DNA from: JAUPTX01 sp964652835
GTDB taxonomy: Bacteria; Patescibacteriota; Minisyncoccia; Phycocordibacterales; CSBR16-119
DNA length: 64,000 bases
Direction of reading: 5' to 3'
Assembly: GCA_964652835.1 (NCBI GenBank)
Contig: CAZZCB010000001.1
Span: 34,679-98,678, forward strand
Of the stretch, positions 26,108 through 33,349 are shown piece by piece. Under the pieces are notes generated by a model, which saw nothing but the letters and a program-made list of their open reading frames with translations, ran no database searches and was not told where the DNA came from. Made by a program: the position numbers and the translations under genes. How positions within the stretch are numbered: position 1 is the first letter of the stretch; the number at the start of each line of letters is the position of its first letter.

Positions 26108-26135
26108 AAAAAGGCCCGCACAAGTACGGGCCTTC
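26108..26135 (-). terminator. Terminator of the beta-barrel-like gene
   Basis: Minus-strand hairpin AAGGCCCGTACTTGTGCGGGCCTTTTT with a T run, 17 bases after the stop codon. Confidence 0.85.
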
Positions 26136-26151
26136 GTCGCAGAACTTCTCC

Positions 26152-26850
26152 TTAGAAGTTTACGGCTGCTTGGAAAGCAAGCGCTTGGCGACGGTAGTCG
26201 CCGAGACCCTGACTTTCCAGCAAATTGTTCATCGCCTGATCCCAGGCATAGGTTACGCCGAGTGAGTAACGCTCACAGGTGAAGTAACTGATCTGTGCAT
26301 ACTGACCCTGGGCAATGGAAGATATTCCAATACGACCTTCGAAGCTCTTGAATCGAGCTCCAACATGTTGGTCATAGAAGATACCTCGACCACCAACCTC
26401 AGCGTGCACGCCGGCGAACATCGACAGGTTGTCATCGCAGGAGCGGAATTCCGCACGAGCGATGATCGTTCCACCGATAGCTCCGTGACCACGGTACTGG
26501 AAGGTTGGCCCAACAGCAAACTCGATAAGACGATGATTGCCTTGGACTCGACCTTTCACAAGCGGGCTCACAGAGCTCACTGCGGTATTGTACCGCGAGT
26601 AGTTCTGGGCACTGCCTCCAACGAAGAAGCTTTCCTTCTTACTCAGCGAGAAGAAGGCTTCTCCACCAATATGGTGGAACTGGTTGCCCAGCTCCGGAGT
26701 GGAAACCTCCCCGAAATCCGGGATGGTGTAGTCGCCCATCAACACGGACGCTTGTCCGTGATAGGACTGGGCGTTAACAACGCCAACACACACAGAGGTC
26801 ACCAGCATGATAACCAGAGCGATGAGGTGAAAATTGATCTTGTTTTTCAT
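26152..26850 (-). CDS. Secreted beta-barrel-like protein in a solitary GC-rich cassette
   Basis: 233 residues from the ATG at 26850, where the signal peptide begins (MKNKINFHLIALVIMLVTSV, cleavage near VNAQS). The mature part alternates hydrophobic and polar residues with many Gly/Tyr/Phe, and the last residues are QALAFQAAVNF. A C-terminal Phe after such strands is the usual BAM-recognised signal of outer-membrane barrels, yet Patescibacteria are thought to lack an outer membrane. Base composition is visibly GC-richer than in neighbouring host genes. A perfect -35/-10 lies upstream and the C/A-rich leader has no Shine-Dalgarno sequence. Recent transfer is likely; a barrel is an inference. 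Confidence 0.6.
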   Translation of the reverse strand: MKNKINFHLIALVIMLVTSVCVGVVNAQSYHGQASVLMGDYTIPDFGEVSTPELGNQFHHIGGEAFFSLSKKESFFVGGSAQNYSRYNTAVSSVSPLVKGRVQGNHRLIEFAVGPTFQYRGHGAIGGTIIARAEFRSCDDNLSMFAGVHAEVGGRGIFYDQHVGARFKSFEGRIGISSIAQGQYAQISYFTCERYSLGVTYAWDQAMNNLLESQGLGDYRRQALAFQAAVNF

Positions 26851-26910
26851 GGGAAAGGGCTGTGTTTTACCTGGTTTTACGCAGGTTGGTTGGTTTCTAG
26901 GTTCTTGTAT

Positions 26911-26939
26911 ATAATAGCATAAATAGATTATTTTGTCAA
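26911..26939 (-). promoter_or_regulatory. Sigma70-type promoter of the beta-barrel-like gene
   Basis: TTGACA (26934-26939), 17-base spacer ending in TGC, TATTAT (26911-26916). The leader contains CCAACCAACC. Confidence 0.8.
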
Positions 26940-26955
26940 GTATATTTAGACAAGG

Positions 26956-26990
26956 AAAAAGGCCCATCTACATTGCGTAAACGGGCCTTC
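26956..26990 (-). terminator. tRNA-Val terminator
   Basis: Minus-strand AAGGCCC / GGGCCTTTTT inverted repeat right after the tRNA 3' end. Confidence 0.7.
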
Positions 26991-26991
26991 G

Positions 26992-27064
26992 TGCTGGGGG
27001 CAGGACTCGAACCTGCGACCTTGTGCTTGTGATACACATGCTCTACCATCTGAGCTACCCCTGC
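26992..27064 (-). tRNA. tRNA-Val (anticodon CAC)
   Basis: A 73-base cloverleaf: D arm GCTC...GAGC, anticodon arm TGTGT-ATCACAA-GCACA with CAC at 34-36, and T arm GCAGG-TTCGAGT-CCTGC. The acceptor stem GCAGGGG/CCCCAGC has an A-A mismatch at pair 3-70. The 3' CCA is not encoded, so the CCA enzyme encoded at 61 kb is needed. Confidence 0.93.
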
Positions 27065-27118
27065 ATTTATCTCTGAACCCCTAAGGGCTTGATGGTCTTA
27101 AAAGAACTTACCTGGAAT

Positions 27119-27146
27119 ATATTACTCAGGTATAAAAAATTGTCAA
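27119..27146 (-). promoter_or_regulatory. Probable tRNA-Val promoter
   Basis: TTGACA (27141-27146) and TAATAT (27119-27124) with a 16-base spacer, about 55 bases upstream of the mature tRNA 5' end. The -35 overlaps the end of the pnp terminator. Confidence 0.5.
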
Positions 27147-27185
27147 CGTAAAAGCCCGGCGCCTCTGGCGCCGGGCTTTTACGTT
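27145..27185 (-). terminator. pnp terminator, 19-bp perfect stem
   Basis: A perfect inverted repeat with a 3-base loop (AACGTAAAAGCCCGGCGCC and its complement), ending in a T run on the minus strand. Confidence 0.85.
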
Positions 27186-27222
27186 TTAAGCTCCACGTTC
27201 TACGTTTCACTTTCTACCCTTT
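27181..27222. repeat. Six degenerate heptads over the pnp stop codon
   Basis: Plus-strand heptads ACGTTTT, AAGCTCC, ACGTTCT, ACGTTTC, ACTTTCT and ACCCTTT. The array covers the pnp stop codon (27214-27216) and the edge of the terminator. Confidence 0.55.
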
Positions 27223-29316
27223 CGGATTCTTCACGAAATCCTTATCAGCTTCTTTAATAGAAAGTCCTAATTTACCCATTTCATTTTTGATAATTTTAAC
27301 TGGAACTATTTGTCCAAGCTTTAGAACTTCTTCTACTTTCTCCACCCGGAAAGGCGCTATTTCAGAAATGTGAATCATCCCCTCTTGTCCGTTCATCATT
27401 TTTGCAAAAGCTCCAAAATCTTTTATTCCGCTAATCTCAGCACTTGAAGTATCTCCAACTTTCCATTCGTAAGTCATATTTTCGATTATCTTTTTCGCTT
27501 CGTCAGCTCCACCATCTTTTCCTGTGATAAACACAGTTCCGTCATCCTCTATCGTGATCTCTGTTTTTGTTTTGTCTCTGATTTCGTTTATTGTTTTTCC
27601 TCCAGAACCTATTACCATTCCGATTTTATCTGGAGATATTTTTGTCACTACTATTTTCGGCGCAAAAGGTGAAATATCTTTTCTAGGTTCTGCAATAGCT
27701 TCTTTAATAGTTTGAATAATTTTATTTCTAGCAGACAAACTTTGTGTCATAGCTTCTGATAGAATTTTCCGAGAAACTCCATCTACTTTTACATCGAGTT
27801 GTATTGCAGTCAGTCCGTTTTCTGTTCCAGCAACTTTAAAATCCATATCTCCGTAGTGATCTTCTGGGCCTTGAATATCTGTTAGGATTTTATAATTATT
27901 TTCATCTTTATACATCAGACCCATAGCAATACCTGCTACGGGAGCTTTGATCGGCACACCACCGTCCATCAGCGCAAGAGACGATGCGCAGATAGAAGCT
28001 TGAGAAGTCGAACCGTTTGAAGCCATCGCCTCAGAAACAAGTCTTATCGTATACGGGAATTCTAGCTTGCTCGGCAGAACCACTTCCAAGGCTTTTTCAG
28101 CTAAAGCTCCGTGACCAACCTCTCTTCTGTTGACAAACCCAGCTCTGCCCATCTCTCCAACAGAAAAAGGTGGGAAGTTGTAGTGGTGCATAAACTGTTT
28201 GTTTTCTTCGTTCTCCATACCGTCTATAAGCTGAGCGTCTTCTGGTCCACCGAGCGTTAGCGCTGTGAAAATATGAGTTTCTCCTCGGTAGAAGATACCA
28301 GAGCCGTGAAGAACTTTTGAAAATCCTCCGGCCTGAGCGTAGAGTCCGCGCACCTCATCCATCGCACGTCCATCCGCTCTGACATTGTTTTCTACGGCCT
28401 CTTTATGGAGAAGTGCGTCGAGCTGACCTTCAAAAAAATCTAGCTCTTTTTTAAAGCCAGCACTCTCTGGGAAATTTGTCTTGAGTAATTCTTTCCAAAC
28501 CTTTTTTAGGCTTTCCATTTTTTCTTTTCCAGGGACTCCTGTCACTGCGTGATCTTTTAAAACAGGTCTTATTTTTTCTTCAAACAAAGAGAGGGCCTCG
28601 TTAGATATTTTTTCTTCTTCTAAAACTTTCTTTTCTTTACCGATTTCTTTTCGGATTTCATTTTGCCAGTTTTCAAGTTTTTTAATTTCTACTTCTGCTT
28701 TTCCTAGAGCATCAGCGATAATATTTTCTGGGATTTGGTAAGCCACAGCTTCTATCATATTTATCTTGTCTTCTTTTCCGCAAACAATAAGATCGTATTC
28801 AAAACCTTCTCCTCTGCTTTTCAGTGATGGATTAAAAATAGATTCACCGTTTCTCTCTATTAAACGCACTGCACCGATTGGACCAGCCCAAGGTATCTCA
28901 GAAGTATGAAGAGCTAGTGAAGCTCCATTCACCGCCAATATTCCTGGATCAATAGATTCGTCCATTGCGAGCACTGTCGCAATAATCTGCACACCGTATT
29001 CCATTTGCTGGTTAAAAAGAGGGCGAAGAGTTCTGTCGATAACTCTTCCCGCGAGAACAGCTTCATCTGTCGGCTTACCTTCTCTTTTCATAAAACGTCC
29101 GCCGCCGATTTTTCCTGACGCGTAGAACTTTTCGATATAGTCTACTGTTAAGTTAAACCAGTCGGTCTGACTTTTTTCTTTTGACATCACGGCTGTAACG
29201 AGAACTCTCGTTTCGCCACAAGACATAATCACAGAGTTTGCTTGATCTACTAAATCAGAAAAAATAGCTGTTACCTCTTTTCCTCCTACTTCTAAAGTAT
29301 ATTTCTTTTCTTTCAT
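27214..29316 (-). CDS. pnp: Polynucleotide phosphorylase
   Basis: About 700 residues from the ATG at 29316 (MKEKKYTLEVGGKEVTAIFS). It is the trimeric 3'-5' phosphorolytic exoribonuclease of mRNA decay. Domains in order are first RNase PH, an alpha-helical linker, the second RNase PH with RGETHIFTALTLGGPEDAQ and the catalytic region GPEDHYGDMDFKVAGTENG, KH (KIGMVIGSGGKTINEIRDKT) and S1 (GMIHISEIAPFRVEKVEEVL). All are present and length is normal. The leader has several hairpins, one overlapping the ribosome site. With RNase Y at 56.6 kb it supplies the core RNA-decay enzymes of the window. Confidence 0.96.
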   Translation of the reverse strand: MKEKKYTLEVGGKEVTAIFSDLVDQANSVIMSCGETRVLVTAVMSKEKSQTDWFNLTVDYIEKFYASGKIGGGRFMKREGKPTDEAVLAGRVIDRTLRPLFNQQMEYGVQIIATVLAMDESIDPGILAVNGASLALHTSEIPWAGPIGAVRLIERNGESIFNPSLKSRGEGFEYDLIVCGKEDKINMIEAVAYQIPENIIADALGKAEVEIKKLENWQNEIRKEIGKEKKVLEEEKISNEALSLFEEKIRPVLKDHAVTGVPGKEKMESLKKVWKELLKTNFPESAGFKKELDFFEGQLDALLHKEAVENNVRADGRAMDEVRGLYAQAGGFSKVLHGSGIFYRGETHIFTALTLGGPEDAQLIDGMENEENKQFMHHYNFPPFSVGEMGRAGFVNRREVGHGALAEKALEVVLPSKLEFPYTIRLVSEAMASNGSTSQASICASSLALMDGGVPIKAPVAGIAMGLMYKDENNYKILTDIQGPEDHYGDMDFKVAGTENGLTAIQLDVKVDGVSRKILSEAMTQSLSARNKIIQTIKEAIAEPRKDISPFAPKIVVTKISPDKIGMVIGSGGKTINEIRDKTKTEITIEDDGTVFITGKDGGADEAKKIIENMTYEWKVGDTSSAEISGIKDFGAFAKMMNGQEGMIHISEIAPFRVEKVEEVLKLGQIVPVKIIKNEMGKLGLSIKEADKDFVKNPKG

Positions 29317-29400
29317 TTTAATTTCCTGCCAATCTGGCAAATGCTTGTTTTCAGGCTTTAGGATTGAAATCTATTTTTTGATTTCAACTCTACTTGCCCA
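29317..29400 (-). promoter_or_regulatory. Structured pnp leader
   Basis: Minus-strand leader with hairpins TTGAAATC/GATTTCAA (about 29361-29385) and TGCCA-GAT-TGGCA, the latter overlapping the GGCAGGA ribosome site before ATG. It resembles in principle the structured, self-regulated pnp leaders of other bacteria. The remaining 29401-29496 contains only a TATTAT-like -10 near 29420. Confidence 0.4.
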
Positions 29401-29496
29401 AAAACAAGTTATTTAATTTATAATACTTCGATTTTACTTGATTTTAGCCAAAAGAGAAAGTCTGGTTTTAGGGCACTTTATATTAAGGTTGCCCAA

Positions 29497-29538
29497 GATA
29501 AATAACAAAAACCCCTTTCGGGGTTTTTGTTATTTATC
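29497..29538 (-). terminator. Terminator of the FN3-like surface protein gene
   Basis: A 19-bp perfect stem (GATAAATAACAAAAACCCC and its complement) around TTTC, 3 bases after the stop. Confidence 0.85.
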
Positions 29539-29541
29539 TTT

Positions 29542-31014
29542 TTATTTAGCTATTTTAATTCCCTCTTCTGCTTTTTCTTGTTCTTCTCTTTCTTCTTTAT
29601 CTCTTGCTAGTTTTCTAGCGATTAAGATTATAAAGAATATGATTAGGACAATTATAAGCCATCCAATAAAAGATGATGGGAAGAATTTACCTGCAAAGAT
29701 AGAGTTTGCTGATTGGTTAGAACCTCCGCTAACAACTTCGATGATTGAGTAAACCAGTGAGTCTACTTTAGCACCTACTGTTGTCGGGTGATCGTGGATT
29801 CCTAAAAGAGATGCAATAAGAAGAGTTTCTCCTTGCGCGCTCTTTAGAACATCTACTATTACAAAGAATTCTCCTTTAGCTTCTTTTGGAAGAGTTTCCA
29901 CCGTAACAACTACTGAGTTTGTAGATTTTGAATATCCACCAAGAGTTGTTTTTCTAAATGCAGTTTCCTTTGGAAGATTAACTTGCATTATTACGTTTTT
30001 AAGATCTTTTCCAGAATTGTTTTTATAAGAAACAGTATAAGTTACAGTGTCTCCGATAGAAACTTTTTCTAGATTTGAACTTAGGTCAAGACTTAGGAAT
30101 ACAGAATTGTTTACAGTGCTTACTGTTGTGTTTGTCGATGTAGCTCCTGAGACAACCCCAGTGTTAGTATTTACATATACACCTCCAGTTGTAAAAGTTG
30201 AAATATCGCCGTAATCTGTTCCTTCGTTGTTTTGAATAACAAGTCTTACGTAGTAAGTAGTTTTTTGAGAAAGACCAAGTATTTGTCTTGAAATATTACT
30301 TGTTCCGTTTCCGATAGATTGATTTGGAGTTCTGTTACCCATAGCAGTAGTGCGACCATATTCAAACCAAGCATTTCCGTTTCCACCATCGTTTATAACA
30401 GAAATTCCGTTTAGATTTGCTGAATAACTTGTAACATTTGTCGCATATAAAGTTATTGCATTTATACCACTTGCAGATGAGTTGTTGTCATCATCGTCGT
30501 TATCATTATTATTGTTGTTGTCGTCATCAGTTGTAAATGATCTTACGCTTCCAGAGTCATCGTTAGTACAAGCTCTGAAATAATAAGTTTCATCTTCGTC
30601 AAGACCAGATACTGTTCTAGAGAACACATCTCCGTCATCAAAATCTCCTGAAACACTGTATTCTAGATCATCATCAGAACAAGAAGGTGTTGAGTCGTTA
30701 TCATCGATAACAAACCAAACATCTACGTTGCTTCCGTTTGTAACTTCTCCTCTTAGTCTCGCAGAGTCTTCATCAATACTTGTCGCAGAAAGAGTTGTAA
30801 CTTGATCATCGTTATTATTGTCGTTGTCATCATCGTTATCGTCGTCATCGTTGTTGTTTCCAGAACCATCCCAGTCTATAGGGACAAGTTCTTCTCCGTT
30901 CCAATAAGTTGCACCACCGTTGCTTTGAGCAAAAGATGGGTTAGCGAACAGACCAGAGAAAGAGAACACCAGTACAAACGCGAAAATATTTAGTTTTTTT
31001 ATTGTGTTTTTCAT
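29542..31014 (-). CDS. Surface protein with two FN3-like units and DUF11-like domain
   Basis: A 490-residue cell-surface protein. Signal peptide 1-29 (NPSFAQ). Asp/Asn-only linkers surround a first fibronectin III-like unit (about 75-165, ending YYFRACTNDDSGSVRSFTT). A second follows (about 185-275, TYYVRLVIQNNEGTDYGDIS), then a DUF11-like repeat domain (ISIGDTVTYTVSYKNNSG-type, about 310-415). A C-terminal transmembrane helix (FIGWLIIVLIIFFIILIA) leads into a charged cytoplasmic tail, so the protein is fixed in the cell membrane and projects outward. The long Asp/Asn tracts may be flexible or cation-binding. A GCAGGA Shine-Dalgarno-like element precedes the start. Likely adhesion or envelope role. 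Confidence 0.75.
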   Translation of the reverse strand: MKNTIKKLNIFAFVLVFSFSGLFANPSFAQSNGGATYWNGEELVPIDWDGSGNNNDDDDNDDDNDNNNDDQVTTLSATSIDEDSARLRGEVTNGSNVDVWFVIDDNDSTPSCSDDDLEYSVSGDFDDGDVFSRTVSGLDEDETYYFRACTNDDSGSVRSFTTDDDNNNNNDNDDDDNNSSASGINAITLYATNVTSYSANLNGISVINDGGNGNAWFEYGRTTAMGNRTPNQSIGNGTSNISRQILGLSQKTTYYVRLVIQNNEGTDYGDISTFTTGGVYVNTNTGVVSGATSTNTTVSTVNNSVFLSLDLSSNLEKVSIGDTVTYTVSYKNNSGKDLKNVIMQVNLPKETAFRKTTLGGYSKSTNSVVVTVETLPKEAKGEFFVIVDVLKSAQGETLLIASLLGIHDHPTTVGAKVDSLVYSIIEVVSGGSNQSANSIFAGKFFPSSFIGWLIIVLIIFFIILIARKLARDKEEREEQEKAEEGIKIAK

Positions 31015-31149
31015 ATTTTGTGTGTCCTGCTTTCACAGGTTTATTAACTTATAACCACTATATTATAGCACTTTACAATATATTTGTCAAGCATTATTTT
31101 ATAACTTTTATTATTTTACCCTTGTTTTAAAAGACTTTTTTCAAGTAAA

Positions 31150-31218
31150 ACATTCCTAAATATTCGATATTTCTATCAAAAACTTAGGAATGTAGAGGGG
31201 CCATTGAGGCCCCTCTAC
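31150..31218 (-). terminator. Tandem hairpins ending the Gly-rich secreted-protein gene
   Basis: 31192-31218 is a perfect hairpin (GTAGAGGGGCC / GGCCCCTCTAC type). It is overlapped by a 10-bp inverted repeat (ACATTCCTAA at 31150-31159, TTAGGAATGT at 31184-31193) with a 24-base loop. The two share two bases and could form alternative structures. 31015-31149 is AT-rich with no gene seen. Confidence 0.65.
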
Positions 31219-31252
31219 TACTTTCCCCGTTTTGGGGCTAGTTCCCTTCGTG

Positions 31253-33169
31253 TTAGCGACGCTTGGGTCCACTGCTGGAACCACCGCTTTGCATCGCATT
31301 GCGAGCAGGTGCGGAATTGGTCCGCATTTGCTGCCGAGCAGGTTGCGACGGCCTGACTGCCACTGGCTTAGTAGCCACTCGGGTGTTACCGCTAACAGTA
31401 CGCACCTGATGATGTGTCCGAGAAGGACTAGCAGAAGGTCGCACACCTCCAGTGTTTCGGCTGACAGTTCCACCGTTCCGTGAAGGAGTGGTGTTACCGT
31501 AAACTTGACCCCGGTTTCCGTTCGCTCGAGGCTGTTTAGGAGGATTAACGCTCGGCTTCGTACCATAACCTGAAGGCTTGGTAGTCTGAGCAGTAGATCC
31601 ACCATTCACACGCCCTTGGGGAGCGGTTTGCGGCTTTGCGGCAGGCTTAGTGCTTACACCGGATGAACCTTGACGGTTCTCGGCGAAAGTTTCAGACGTG
31701 CCGCGTCCATTGGCACCAGCTGGTGCCTGCAGACCACCCCTGGGAGCCATAGGCTCTTTGCTGGGAGGAGCAGCTACCATATCCGGGGTTGAAGGAGGAA
31801 GCTTGATCGTGGGTTTGTTACCCTCGACAACCTTTCTATCAGCCACCGAACCGGTAGGGATGGAAGAAGGCAGAACCAAGGCTGGGACTTTACGCTCCGT
31901 CGTTACCGACGTTGCGAGTCCAACTTTAGTTTGACCTTCAGCCGAAGCTTTGGTCGACTGAGTGAATGAGGTGGAGTTTCCGCCAAGCTCTGCCGAAGCA
32001 AGCTCAACATACTCCTCTTCAACGTTTCCTCCTGAGGTTACGGCAGATTTGCATCCGCCACAGCCGTCGTTGTAAACGTCCCCGTAGTAATTGTTGCTGA
32101 CTGTGTAGCCAACACCACTACCAACCCAGTCGATCCCGACATGGCTGTAGCCATTCCACACAGAGGAACCACCGCTTACCCAACGATTAGGCATACAGCC
32201 GTAATAAGGAATGGATGGCATACAGCCGAAACCGTTACCAAATCCACCGCCGAAGCCGAAACCAACAGAGAAGCCTCCGCCGAAGCCACCTATTCCCCAG
32301 TTGTTACCGAAGCCTCCACCCCACATTGGTTGTGAGTAAAAGGGTTGCAACATCACGGGATAGCCGTAGGCACCAGCACTACCGAGTGGCGCGCCGTTGC
32401 TGGCGTGCCGGTAGTAGTTCTGGCTATATCCAGCATAGTCTCCCATGCCGAACTTATAACCATTGCGCTTGTTCGAAGCGGTAGGCTCCCACTCACCCTC
32501 AGCGTTCTTGCTGAAGATGAATGTCGGGTCCTTTTTGCGGTCACCGGCTTTGATAGCCTTAGGCGCATCAGGATCTTCGGTCTCCCACTTGTCTCCGTTC
32601 TTCTGATAGAAACGGTCTTCATGGAAGAACGACTTACCTTCCTCGACCCACTCGATGTTGGCAACTTTCGTCGCGTCATCGCTGGTCTCGGAAAACCCTT
32701 TCTTTGCTTCAGCCAGAACATCTGGCATTTGCCCAGAAGGGGTGTACACTTTGATGATCCGGCTCGTAGATCCCTCGTAAAGGGGTACTAAGAATTTCGG
32801 ATCATCCACATCCACACCCAAACTGGGTGGAATGTAGAAAGGTACGGACAAGTCCGACACCCACACAGAAAGCGTGGTATCAATGAGACGGTATTCGTTG
32901 GCGCCGTCCAAGAGGATGAAGTCACCCTCAAGATTCACAGGCTTAACGTGGCTCGGATATCCGAACAGGACATCTTCCCACATCTCATCGTTCAGCATCT
33001 CCGGGGAGATACCTCCGGGAACCACCGAATTGGTGGCCTCCCATCCACTTGAGGCCAAAACGACCTCCTTTACAGCCTTCACCCACTCTTGCGAATGAGC
33101 GGAGGTTTGCGCGAGCAATGGCTGAGCCATTGCGCACACGAAGAGAATGACAAAGATCAGATTTTTCAT
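31253..33169 (-). CDS. Secreted Gly-rich/basic-tailed protein, solitary GC-rich cassette
   Basis: A 638-residue protein of no recognised family. Signal peptide 1-20 (MKNLIFVILFVCAMAQPLLA). A compact N-terminal region to about 240 has no visible catalytic motif. A Gly/Phe/Tyr-rich middle at about 270-340 (GGGFGNNWGIGGFGGGFSVG) contains paired cysteines near 320 and CGGC near 377. The C-terminal 200 residues are a disordered Pro/Ser/Thr/Arg-rich basic tail. Composition is GC-rich and its own promoter, C/A-rich leader and terminator are present. The Gly-rich core with basic tail suggests an extracellular structural or nucleic-acid-binding protein, but this is speculative. Confidence 0.6.
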   Translation of the reverse strand: MKNLIFVILFVCAMAQPLLAQTSAHSQEWVKAVKEVVLASSGWEATNSVVPGGISPEMLNDEMWEDVLFGYPSHVKPVNLEGDFILLDGANEYRLIDTTLSVWVSDLSVPFYIPPSLGVDVDDPKFLVPLYEGSTSRIIKVYTPSGQMPDVLAEAKKGFSETSDDATKVANIEWVEEGKSFFHEDRFYQKNGDKWETEDPDAPKAIKAGDRKKDPTFIFSKNAEGEWEPTASNKRNGYKFGMGDYAGYSQNYYRHASNGAPLGSAGAYGYPVMLQPFYSQPMWGGGFGNNWGIGGFGGGFSVGFGFGGGFGNGFGCMPSIPYYGCMPNRWVSGGSSVWNGYSHVGIDWVGSGVGYTVSNNYYGDVYNDGCGGCKSAVTSGGNVEEEYVELASAELGGNSTSFTQSTKASAEGQTKVGLATSVTTERKVPALVLPSSIPTGSVADRKVVEGNKPTIKLPPSTPDMVAAPPSKEPMAPRGGLQAPAGANGRGTSETFAENRQGSSGVSTKPAAKPQTAPQGRVNGGSTAQTTKPSGYGTKPSVNPPKQPRANGNRGQVYGNTTPSRNGGTVSRNTGGVRPSASPSRTHHQVRTVSGNTRVATKPVAVRPSQPARQQMRTNSAPARNAMQSGGSSSGPKRR

Positions 33170-33240
33170 GGTCGTTGGGGTTTATATGTCGTTTCTGGTT
33201 GTTTTCGGTTTGTCTGAGTCCAAGACTCATTTCCTGGTAT

Positions 33241-33269
33241 AATATAGCATATCTCGGGTTTTTTGTCAA
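33241..33269 (-). promoter_or_regulatory. Sigma70-type promoter of the Gly-rich secreted-protein gene
   Basis: TTGACA (33264-33269), 17-base spacer ending in TGC, TATATT (33241-33246). The leader ends AACCCCAACGACC before ATG. Confidence 0.8.
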
Positions 33270-33349
33270 GCACCCTAAAAGCCCCTACCCCACTGTTTTC
33301 CCCTTGTAAATATGTGCTTTTTCTTGACATAGAGTATAATTAATCGCGT

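Noticed and set aside
26365..26922. 185-codon plus-strand frame opposite the beta-barrel-like gene
   Set aside because: GC-rich DNA leaves long antisense frames; the minus-strand frame has signal peptide, promoter and terminator, the plus strand none.
31156..31605. 150-codon frame overlapping the end of the Gly-rich secreted-protein gene on the same strand
   Set aside because: It is a frame shadow of the low-complexity Ser/Arg/Pro-rich tail, runs across the terminator and has no start signal.
33324..33340. TTGACA plus TATAAT as the pilB promoter
   Set aside because: The two hexamers are only 5 bases apart, so they cannot form one promoter; only the TATAAT is kept as a -10 candidate.
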